The notes beneath the pieces are model-generated. The model searched no databases. It worked only from the letters and a program-made list of their open reading frames with translations, and was not told the origin of the DNA. Positions 25,623 to 36,200 of a DNA stretch of 64,000 bases are shown piece after piece (within the stretch, counting starts at the first letter, position 1; each line of letters opens with the position of its first letter). Both the position numbers and the translations under genes were made by a program. The stretch comes from Inonotus obliquus (taxonomy: Eukaryota > Basidiomycota > Agaricomycetes > Hymenochaetales > Hymenochaetaceae), in contig JAJHTX010000006.1 of NCBI GenBank assembly GCA_032164295.1, positions 2,232,001 to 2,296,000 of the forward strand, in the 5' to 3' direction.

Positions 25623-25718
25623 GACGCCGGCAGGATTCGAACCTGCGCCCTCATAGAGGAAGAGATGATTCGCGTTATCAGTTCGAATCTCTCGCGTTAA
25701 CCACTCCGCCACAGCGCC
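25623..25718 (-). tRNA. tRNA-Ser(CGA) with a 15-nt intron
   Basis: Read on the minus strand, the acceptor stem GGCGCTG pairs with CGGCGTC (two G-U pairs). The D arm carries the A-box (TGGCGGAGTGG). The anticodon stem AGAGA/TCTCT encloses TT-CGA-A, giving anticodon CGA, with an intron of about 15 nt inserted after position 37. GATTCG around the anticodon can pair with CGAATC in the intron, the usual anticodon-intron helix. A long variable arm (CCTC-TAT-GAGG) marks a serine tRNA. The T arm GCAGG-TTCGAAT-CCTGC supplies the B-box. CCA is not encoded. A T5 terminator follows. Confidence 0.93.
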
Positions 25719-26555
25719 ATAACCAAGATTTAAAGTTAAGCGTAATTAGCTTACGCAGGTTCTGTAGACGGCATTCCAATAAACTTTTGGGGTCATGTTC
25801 AACCCTGTCATCAGGATGGTGCTGGAATCGAATCACACATAGCAAAATAAAAACATGTAGCTGTGACGGGGAAGGTCAGGGTCACTCGATTACAGCCATG
25901 AAGCATTCACGTATTCTTAGTTCTGGGTTTCACGACAGCCATAATCACACGAGAGATAGTTCATCAATGTACAACAGTCATCGCTAATTACAAACGGATA
26001 GGCTTCAAAGAACTGTTTTCAACTGAGCCTTCCAAACATCATCCGCAGCTCTCATCCGCATCACGCGAAATCCCTGAGCCAAGCTAGATAATAAAAAAAG
26101 AAAACTTGACAAGTTTTTTTCCAAAAATTGCTGAAAGCCGAAGCGATCAGACGGGTTCGGATGTGTAATTTGCAATCAGCAAAAGACTGTGCCTCGGTAA
26201 AAACCTCACTGGCGACAGTACATGCCCGAGCACAAGAGATGAAGAACCTCCGTTCTGGGCTTTTCCGTTATATAGTCCCTTGCATTTCGAGTGCACGGAC
26301 CATGCGTCCAACCCAATCAAGCGAAGAGCACGTGCTCTGTTACGGATGACAACTGCACAAAATTACGTCTTCCGGGTTGAATAACGAAACATCAAAGCAA
26401 GCATATCCCGATTGTATAGCCGTTTAATGTTTTGATTTTGAGAATTACTCAGTAGTCTGGAGTATGTTCGTCCCGGAATGGAAACTGCCGATCATATCTG
26501 TGTGACTGCCCGTGACACAACGTAAATGTTCGCGCGACGCGTCTTGGACTAGACG
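25719..26555. other. Intergenic between tRNA-Ser and CDC23
   Basis: About 840 bp without a convincing ORF or RNA gene. CACGTG occurs at 26329-26334, about 220 bp upstream of the CDC23 ATG. Small ORFs here lack coding character. Confidence 0.5.
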
Positions 26556-29010
26556 ATGGACTTCGTACCACAACTCCGCAGAGCGGTCAAAGATTGCTCA
26601 GATAGAGGCTTGTGTTTTGCAGCCAAATGGTGCGGTCACATACCATCGTATTAAGCGGTCTAAACTTCCTGACATATATTCTCCTAGGGCTTCAGAACTC
26701 CTGCTTTCCATTCCTGCAGATCGCCGCAAGGCCAAGGCACCCCAGCCACCAAGTGCAGTTTCAATGGTAGACGGGACCGACAACGCTACGGAACCAGATC
26801 TTGAAGAAGAGGAGCAAGACATTCTCTCGGGCGCCCGATGTCTCGCCGACGCGAAGGAGTATATGCGAGCGTCGAAGCTATTGCAGGACTGCAAGAGTGC
26901 ACGCGGAAGGTTCATGAAGTGGTATTTTGACTTTCTGGTACGTTGAATGCTGCAAGGTCAAACGACATTCTGATCAGGAAGGATAGGCAGAAGAGAAGAA
27001 GGCGTTGAGAGATTGGCACAATCTTGATTGTGAGCCCTGCATTCCCGTTCCCTTACTATCTACTAATTCACTCAAAGATTCGTTATCACAGAAAGGTAAC
27101 ATCTTCGCATCCCAGAAGAGATGTTGGTTCTTAGACTTTCCACTTTAGTAAAGTCATCGTCGCAAGTGCCGCAGCAGCCTCTTGCTCCAGTTAATAACCA
27201 CATCCAAGAATTGTTGGAAATGGTTGTCGATGAGACAGATCCATGGCTTCTATTTCTGTGGGTGTGGCTTTCTCAACTCTGTTCAAGATCGTCTGAGACT
27301 CTCTCTTCTAGCAAAGCACTATTCTTGAAGCGTTTGTCCCGGAGAGAAGAAGCCATTGAAGCTGCTATAATGTCCATCAATGGCTACCCGTGGAATTGGT
27401 CAACGTGGCTGCTATTGGCGAGCTGTCTTGGTGATCGTGACGAGGTACGTACCCTGGGCTCTTTAATACTAGCGCGTTCTGACAGAAAGTTTGGAAGCTT
27501 GGTGCCATCCTTCCGCTTATTGGTTTACCGCCTGATTATCCCCTCATTGAGTTTCTCAGAATAAAAGTCATCGTAGACCTTCACAACCCGGTTGATGAGG
27601 ATCTACCGCCAATTGACCGGCTCTTGAAGCCCGAATTTTTCCCCGGGAGTGCTTTCCTAATGGCTCTCCGTGCAGCAACACTATATCATCTACACGGTAA
27701 GGTATTTCTATTGTGGCTACGACACCGCTCACCTGTCACCGAACGTTACAGAATTCCATCGCTCAGAGTTACAGTTCGACGCTATTAGAAAAGTCGATCC
27801 AATGCGAATCGATGACATCGACATACTCTCGAACATCTTATACGTCGCGGACAATAGAGTCAAACTATCGAAACTTGCACATTATTACTTGGGGATCGAC
27901 AGGGATCGCCCAGAAGTGTGTTGTATGATTGGAAACCATTATTCGTTGCGTCAAGAGCCGGAACGTGCGATTCAATACTTCCGACGAGCGACAGACCTTG
28001 ATCAGTCGTATCTTCCTGCTTGGACTCTTATGGGCCATGAGTATGTTGAGATCAAGAACTCTCACGCGGCTATTGAGTGCTATAGAAGAGCAATTGGTAC
28101 GATATGTTGTTGCAATGTTTATTGAACGTAGCTGACTTCTCGATCGTAGACGTTAATCGAAAAGATTACAGGGCGTGGTATGGTCTTGGGCAGGCCTACG
28201 AACTTCTAAATATGCATCAATACTCTTTGTATTATTACCAGCGAGCAACTGCTTTGCGGTTTGTGTTTCATGATTGACCAAATGGCGCTATGTCTAACTT
28301 TTATATGCAGCCCATATGACGTACGAATATGGCAAGCCCATGGGATGTGTTATGAAGAAATGGGAAGGTGTGTTGCCCTTTTCTTTTTATCGTTCGTGCC
28401 GCTGAACCTTCGTATGGTGAAGACCGCGAGAAGCTATCGAGTGTCTAAAACGCGCCTTACTCGGCGCGGATTCAAGTGATAGTGCATTATGTCTAAGGCT
28501 AGCCAAACTCTACGACGAGATCGAGGATTATCGTTCTGCAGCAGCATACCACCAACGTATCATCGACATGGCATTCAGTAACTCACCTCTCGTTCATCAA
28601 AACCTCAACTTATAACTAATCACTTCTCTATTCCAACTATATTCACAGGTGATAACAGACAAACGAACGCATACGCCAGATCTCTCATCTACGTCGCTCG
28701 TTTCCATCTTGATCGTGGCGGAGGTGATTTGGAACGAGCGCAACAATATGCAGAACGTGTTGCGCAGAGTAGTTCAGAGGAAATAACTTTCGCTAATGAG
28801 ATCCTGAAACGCTTGCAACAGATTTCTTCTAAATCCGATTCAGAACAGGGAACGACGGGAGCGACGGGAGCGACGGAAACGGATGGGAAGTCTACTACGC
28901 AAGATAGTACGATAAGGGCGAATGGCGATTCTACGGGAGAAATTGGTGCAACTGTGACTGGACCAGAGCCTCCGACGACGGAATCAACAGCTCCGCCAGA
29001 ATCGTCGTGA
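26556..29010 (+). CDS. CDC23: Anaphase-promoting complex subunit CDC23/APC8
   Basis: CDC23/APC8 is a TPR scaffold subunit of the APC/C ubiquitin ligase that triggers anaphase. The N-terminus reads [20 protein letters not shown] and, after the first intron (about 26629-26688), [15 protein letters not shown], the typical APC8 start. Downstream are the segment [19 protein letters not shown] and TPR repeats such as [40 protein letters not shown] and [20 protein letters not shown]. About nine introns split the gene. The C-terminal tail is Ser/Thr/Gly-rich low complexity with GGAGCGACG repeats near 28850-28880. The ATG at 26556 was chosen because it gives the conserved N-terminus; an ORF-only start upstream is out of frame with it. 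Confidence 0.92.
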
Positions 29011-29367
29011 TCTTTTTAGTTTTTCTGCTTTTACAATGATGTACTGTTAATCCAATTGTGTTCAAATAGGCATTGAGAGCGTTACTAAAAGTACAAAAGG
29101 ATATCTATACTATCATGCGGGAAATGACATACTCACAGCGTGAAGTGCAATGTAATCAACCAAGGGATGGAAAGCGAACAAAGAAAACATCAAAGACAAA
29201 GGTATCGACGAAAGGAAACAAAAGAGCAGCATGGGCATATCGTGACAAGAATCGTAAAACTTTCGTATATCATGACACGTACAAACAAAACAGTTCATAA
29301 CTTTAAGCATTCAAATCAAAACAGGACTCAGAGATGGATGGGGGGGGCTACTACCTTTCGTCACCAA
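29011..29367. other. Intergenic between convergent CDC23 and NIPA1 genes
   Basis: The two genes meet tail to tail. The sequence is A/T-rich 3' UTR-like and holds no visible gene. Confidence 0.5.
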
Positions 29368-31746
29368 TCACCGAGGACTTTGACTTTGTCTTTGACTCTG
29401 TTCTTCCTTCTCCTGAAGTTCGTTCTCCACAATCGTTTCTGGTTGCGAAGTCCGGGACGGACCTCGAGAAAGGAATCCGGGTAGATGAATAGATGGAGTC
29501 GGGAATTGTAGATTCAGTATGGATGAGTAGTACTTTCGAGTCGTCAAGGCTGGGGGAGGGGAAGATGGCATTGGCATTGGCATTGAATGATCTAGAGCTC
29601 GAGAGCCAATTGAACTTGAACGCAGTATTGACGGGCTACCAGCGGTTTCGTTACTCCGTACTGATGATGATCTGTCCCTTCCGCTAGTGGACTGAGCATA
29701 CTCCTGGAAATGTACGCTCGGTGTTTGTTTCGTCTCTGAACTGATTGATGGTGTTCCAGCTGGAGAAGTAGACGTAACGGGTTGTTGTTCGTTCGACTTT
29801 GAGAATACTAGACTACGATTTTGATTGTGACTTTGCGCGTGATGATGACCGTCCAGAGATAATTTGTCGTTATCGCGAGCGGGGAAAGGTAACCCGTCGA
29901 CGTGGTGCCACGGTCCCGCAGCCCTCGCATCATCTTCTCTAACATCCGTCGGAACGACTTGCGTATACGTCGACACTTCCTCCCTTCCTCTCTTCTCGTT
30001 CCACTCTTCCTTCCAAAGCGCCTGGAGCTGTCTAGCATGAACACTATCCATACCCTCCGATCTACCCGTTTCTCCACTCATAATGCTCGGTCGAGTAATA
30101 CGAGGCATAGGAGCAGAAGCAGTCGTATCCATACTACTTCTTCTTCCATTTTTCGTCATTCGACTTCTCTGAATCGCCGTTCGTCTACGAGCACGGACAA
30201 CAGTCCCACTTAACGCACTAAACCTTCCGGCTACAGCGTCCATACCCGGTTCTTCCGTCGATTCAAGAAGTTTTTCTTCATCCATATCATCTTCTCCAGA
30301 TCCGAGTCCTTGACCTTGGGATTTAACTTCTTCTCGCGCTGCTTGTAGAAGCATAGTCGTCCTTCGATCGACTTTTGTGAAGTGTCGTGGATCGATTTTG
30401 GACATTTGGAGGATAAAGATGCCGGAACAGATGACGAGGAAGGCGAGTGCGATGGTTATTATTGCGGAAGCGGAGGCTTTGAGACCTTGATAGAGAATGA
30501 CGGAGGTGACCAAGGTGAAGAACGTGAATAATACATAATAGGTGGGTGTCACTGGGGGATTAGTATATGAATTCCATGAAGTCTAGATGCACCATTGTTA
30601 GAAGACGAACCCATTGCTAAAACAAAGTTGGTGATTAGAACACTTCTCTATATTCGTAAAAGTACAAGACTTGCCTGTATTGAACAAAGCTAGAGCAACA
30701 TTCAAGTAATAGATTTCCGTCACTACTAGAATGTTAATGAAAGAACGTGGGTTCTGGTGATATTCCCTCTTACATAGAGTGCAGATCACGAAGATAAGAA
30801 GAAAGTAGATGAACCAATTCTTGAACTAGAAAATACCAACGTATCAGTTGAGCGACGATCCAGCGACGGGATGCAACAACCCACCTGGTTCTGCCCTCTA
30901 ATAGTCGTCAGAATGCAAGCTCCTAGTCCTTGAGTACAGCTAACGCTGATACCACCAATGAGCGAGCACACAAGGATGTACCATATCATATTCTTCGATC
31001 CGTATTTCGGAGCAATGAAGAATATGATCACCAAGGAGGCAGCAATACATACACTGCCGTATGATAGGAATCCAGGTGCGAGAAAGAGCCCTTTGAATGC
31101 TTCTATAGTCGACACGGATTGCTCTTCGGGCCCGTTTAGGGCAATGATGATAGCACCCAAAATACATTGGAAACAACCAATCCAACCGAATAGCGTGAGT
31201 TTTTCCTTGAGAATGAGGTGTGATAGAATGGCAGATATTACAACTGAGAGAGCGCCGAGTGGAGTCTTCGTGTGGTTCAGAATTATGATACACTTCATAC
31301 TAGTCTGAAACGCACCACTACGATAGCCTCGACAAACGCGTATGCTTTAAAGGAAATAAGGCATCTCGAACGAACTGAATATTAATGATAGGCAATACGT
31401 CGTACCTCCAAAATTGCATAGCTCGCCGCAAATCATCACTACACAATAGGTCAGTCAAAGTCACAACAGTATGTAAGCACCCCGACACACTTATCATCCC
31501 AGTCCACCACAAAGGCTAGATACACACGTATTTTTAGATCATTACACCACAGCAAGCGCACAAGGAGACACTCACTGATTTCAAATACGCAACGCCCTCA
31601 CCCGCAGTATGCCCAGCTTGAGATTTCAACAAGCCCTTCTTCTTAAAGACGAACGACGTTCCGATGAGCAACCCGGAACCAATAGCGAGAAGAATGCCGA
31701 CGGTGCGATACTGCTGAGGCGAGCCTGAGGACGACACGGTCGACAT
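29368..31746 (-). CDS. NIPA-family magnesium transporter, copy 1
   Basis: NIPA (DUF803) proteins are multi-pass membrane proteins of the drug/metabolite transporter fold; several animal members carry Mg2+. The N-terminal helix GILLAIGSGLLIGTSFVFKK and KGLLKSQAG are hallmark sequences. Further helices include VTPLGALSVVISAIL, LILKEKLTLFGWIGC, FLSYGSVCIAASLVIIFF, MIWYILVCSLIGGISVS, VTEIYYLNVALALFNTA and TPTYYVLFTFFTLVTSVIL. A long cytosolic tail after ILQMSKIDPR is Ser/Arg/Gln-rich and disordered. Small exons separated by short introns run from 31746 to about 30560; the last exon (30552-29368) is long. Start ATG is 31744-31746. A paralog lies at 40077-42766. Whether Mg2+ is the substrate here is inferred from the family. 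Confidence 0.9.
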
Positions 31747-32143
31747 GGCGAGGTAGCGAGCAAGTAGCTCCTAACTGCAGAGAATCGGACGGTGATGGAT
31801 GTGGGAGAGGAAGAAATGAGGTATTGGAAGAAGCTGGGGGGAGCTCCGCGAACCACCGTGACCAGAACCATAGGCGGTTGCTGAAACTTTGTCGCAAGAC
31901 AAAAATAGCCGATTTGATTTCCTTTTCGAGTTTAAGCAGGATTAAGCAGTCGTGGGAAAATAATGGATACATATCATATTAGCACGTGATCCTCGTCGTT
32001 GATTGAATAATGAATTGATCAGGAGGAGCATATAGCCAGTCACTAGTATCCGTGTCCACACCGTATCTCTTCCTCCAGTTACCACCACGTTCGCCTACAA
32101 GTACCTCATTCCACGAGCGCCTAGGTTCTTGTTCACAAGAAAC
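31747..32143. other. Divergent promoter of NIPA1 and glyoxalase I
   Basis: A 397-bp head-to-head region with no gene. It contains CACGTG at 31983-31988, roughly midway between the two start codons. Confidence 0.5.
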
Positions 32144-32917
32144 ATGGTTCGCGATCCAGCTACTGCCAGCTTCAAGGTGAATATTTGCTATCAGCCTGTT
32201 AACGGCGTGATGGATCAACGTGATTGTACCAGTTCAATCATACCATGCTGCGTGTCAAAGACCCGCAAGTATCTCTGAAGTTTTACCAAGAGGTCAGTAA
32301 TGATTACAGAATTGATGCCAAGTTACTCATCTTCTGATAGGTCCTGGGTATGGAACACATTGAAAGTGCGTCATGAGACACCTGTGTTCCTGTATTTGGG
32401 CGATTCATCTCACGGAAAATTGTAGCGTATGACTTCCCGTCGTTCACGCTATACTTCCTCGCGTTCGACCATTCAAATGGTGCCGATTCTATTGCAGTCA
32501 AGAAGGAGAATCGAACTGCACGTGAAGGTGAGTTCGTGCATGTATTCAGCTTGTAAAGCCAGTGACCTGTTAATCTGATTATCCGAATACAACCTTCAGG
32601 TATTCTCGAGCTGACGCATAACAAAGGCACAGAGAACGACCCAGATTTTGCATATGCAAACGGGAACTCCGATCCTGGAAGGGGTTTCGGGCACATCGCA
32701 ATTTCGGTTGACGATATCCAAGCTGCCTGTGCCCGCTTCGAGCAACTTGGCGTTCCGTTCCAGAAGAGACTCACCGACGGAACGATGAAGCATATTGCTT
32801 TCATCAAAGATCCGGATAAGTGCGTGCTTTCTGATTAATGGGTGTACTGTTGTTGACTTGTAATACAGTTATTGGATTGAGGTAATCTCCTCGAAGAGGA
32901 ACCCGGGTGAAGCGTGA
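32144..32917 (+). CDS. GLO1: Glyoxalase I (lactoylglutathione lyase)
   Basis: Converts the hemithioacetal of methylglyoxal and glutathione to S-lactoylglutathione in the cytosol. The spliced protein reads [20 protein letters not shown], then [71 protein letters not shown] and [15 protein letters not shown]. The metal ligands expected in the family are present: His in FNHTML (Gln in human), Glu in ILELTHN, His in GFGHI and Glu in YWIE. At roughly 165 residues it is the single-domain form; yeast Glo1 has two fused copies. Introns fall at about 32177-32230, 32292-32340, a third near 32367-32427, 32529-32600 and 32820-32868. Stop TGA is 32915-32917. Confidence 0.93.
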
Positions 32918-33271
32918 TTTGATCTGGAGCAAGATATTGTGACGGAAATGTAGCAAGTAGGATCATGAACTTGGGACGATTGTGTATCACTAGAGTCGGC
33001 TCCCGGGGTAATTGATAGTGTTATAGCAAGAGAATAAGAATACGTGAAGCTGACACGTTGCGCGGCACGTGTGACGAATAGTAGTAAAGCGCCTCCAGAC
33101 AAGGGGCAAGCAACTGATAAATGAGTCGCCGCTGAAGATAGAGGTTGAAGATTTTGAAGGTCCGGCAGTTCATCGGAGGCAGCACGACAGACGTGAGAGA
33201 GGAGATGGAATGCCTCAGGTAATGCACAACACAGGCATATGACCCACTTGTCGAATTATACCAGTATAGGG
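32918..33271. other. Intergenic between glyoxalase I and adenylate cyclase
   Basis: No gene is seen. CACGTG at 33066-33071 lies about 200 bp upstream of the candidate cyclase start. Confidence 0.4.
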
Positions 33272-36200
33272 ATGCCCGTTAGTCTCCGTAAGACGGACGG
33301 GCATCAAGAATATCCTGCCCTTCCCCAGGTAGACGAATTCGGAAGGAAGGTCCATTCAGAGCCTGTAACAACAATTCATCCAATCATTAGCAGATAAGAA
33401 ATCGTCGATGTTCTAGAGACCGCAAATAAACACTGTCCGATCGCAGGTCTTGTCATGGACTTTGGGCGGAGAAAGTCCTCCGCATTGGAGACGGAGACTC
33501 TGGGAGCAAAGCAACGGGAGTGATTGATTAGTCGATGCCTCGATATTGCCTTCCAAACTTGGTTCGATTGTGTAGTCTCTTTGGCAGGTCGCGAGAATGG
33601 GCAGCGGCTGAGACTTGCGCCGCTCAATCATATCGTGTACGTAGAGTCGGAAATTGCAAATGAAAGTTTCTGCGGATATCGCAAAGACCATACGGCAGAG
33701 AACACGTCGACAACGGCTTCATGACGGGCGGGTTGTGGTCAACTTGAAACTCAGACAGAGCGCCGTTGTTTATGAGAATGACTAAGCATACTATGTATGG
33801 GAATTATAAGCTCGTGACTTTGAGAAGCGATTTGGATTCCGCTCATCCGTGCCAGTGCCATTTGACAACGGCGGCAACTTCAAAGTCTCTGCCTTGTCTT
33901 CGACGCCGCACACCTGTCCTGCCACCGTATACTTGGCCAATGCCTCGGATGTTATGATGACTTCAACAACTTCGATTCACCTCGACCCGGGCGAGCAGTG
34001 GAACTATCTCTCTCCTGAGGCCATCCCGCCCAATGTGCCGACCACCGGCGAAGACAACGTCGTGATCGCGCCCTGGCTGGATGAACCAGTGAGTGCTTAT
34101 CGTATCCTCGCGTCGTATCTTCGCTCTTAATGACGTGTAACTTCGTGTAGCCTGCTCCGCCGAAGCAAAAGCCGTCTACTTTGAACACCAAACGTTCGGT
34201 CATGAACTTTGTGTCCGTGCGCCAGGGGAGCACGACGTCCCTGCCTCGAGGACGAGGGAGCGACTCTATCTGCGATAGCATCAGCTCGAGTGGGACAGAG
34301 AAGCAGCCGAGTGCAGAGTTGCGAAAGCCGAAGAGCATGAACATGTTCAATGTCATCAAGAAGAAAGTGAGCAGGATTGGGAAGGATGAATATACCAACA
34401 ATTCGTCCAGTTCGAACACGGTTGTTCCGCCATTACCATCTCCTCTATACCCACAGTCTTTCCTGCCGCTGCAAGCCTCTCCCGCTCCTTTACCCCGAAA
34501 GCACCGACGTCGGAATCGACCCAAATCCCCTGTTCCTCCACAGCGACCTCCTAAGGAGCCTGAATTCACATTGGATACGAACCTCGACGAAATGGACGGC
34601 ATCGTTGATATGTCTATCCGAAACAACGATGTGAAGGGTATCTTTGCGAATGATAACGCGAGCGCAAGCTCCCCTGGGAGCGGCTTCGAAAGTAGCTACC
34701 AGTCAAGCAGCTGGAGTGCTTCCGATGGCAATTTCCACCCTCTTGCTCCTTCACCACCTCCAAATATTAACTCGCACTTGCAGCCCGCGTTCTTCAGTAA
34801 CCCTTTCCTCCCGAACGCGACCTTGAACGCATCAGCGCAGGCCGCCACGCATCGTCGCAGAGGTCCGCCGCAGCATATTGATCCAAAGAAAATATGTCCA
34901 AAGACACCTTTGCCAAAGCCTCCGGATAAGCGACCAGACGGTGAAATTCACGGGGATGAGCCGCACAGTCCAGGCTGGGCGGCTCCGGAAAGCTGGGCGG
35001 TGGAAAGAGAAGGAGGGCTTCCGGATGTCCCTTATACAGATTCAGACGCGTCGGATTCGGTGGGCGCTGTCGAACGCTCGCAAACAGTGAAACAGCAACG
35101 CCGTAAAACGAGAAATACTAAGCGAGCACAAAGTGCACCTAGCTATCAGATTCGAATACATCGGAGCGACGGCACTTATCACGTCGTAAAGTGTCCATTA
35201 ACTACAACTGTTGCGGATCTCGTACCGGTAATGAACCATAAGTTGTTCTTGGACGAAACAAGAGAGCCACATAGCTTGTATGTCAAGGAGAGGGAACGAG
35301 GTATGTTACGAAATAGGATATATTGGATGCTCTTTTCTCATATGTATCGCCACGAAGAACGTGTTCTTGCTCCAACAGAAAAGCCGGCATACCTTGTCCG
35401 ACGTAGGCTCGAACAAGCAGGGTATGACGTTGCCGACGGGTTACAGTCTCTCGGGGCTGATGAGATAGGTTTCCTGATAAAATTCATATACAAGAGCAAT
35501 TTCCTAGGCGACCAGGTTTGTCATTTGGTCATCATGATGATAAAACGTCTTGAACATGCCCCATCTTCTAGCAAGAAGAACCGATTGTGGACAACAACTT
35601 CGAACTAATCGACCTTACAGGACGAAGTCTCAAAACGATACCGATTCTCTTGCATGCAAATGCACCACGGATCGTTTTCCTAAACTTATCGAGAAACCCG
35701 ATGCTTGAAATCCCGCTAGACTTTATTCAGTCATGTACTTGCCTTCGGGAGCTTCGACTCTCAAATATGGCGATGAAGAAGGTCCCGCAAAGCGTCCGAC
35801 ACAGCGCATCACTCATTAATCTCGACATCTCGTGTAATCGCATCGCCGACCTTGATGACTCCGGATTAGACCGTATTCCCAGACTGGGCACTCTGAAAGC
35901 ACAGAACAATAGGATAGAGAAGCTCCCGCAATGGTTCCCGAGGCTACGCTCCCTCAAATTCCTCAACATCTCGAATAACAAGTTCCAGGCTGTGCCATCC
36001 GTTATTCCCGAAATGACGAACCTGGTGGACCTTGATATATCTTTCAACATGATCTCCTCTCTTCCTCCCGAAATTGGCTCCCTTAAGTCCTTGCACAGCT
36101 TGGTCATGGTCGGGAACCAGATTTCCAGGTTTCCGCAGGAATTCTCGAACCTTGCTAATCTGGTCAATCTCGACTGCCGAAGAAATAACATCTCGGATCT

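Noticed and set aside
26512..26556. Upstream start for CDC23 in another frame
   Set aside because: Only the ATG at 26556 yields the conserved APC8 N-terminus that splices in frame to WASELL.
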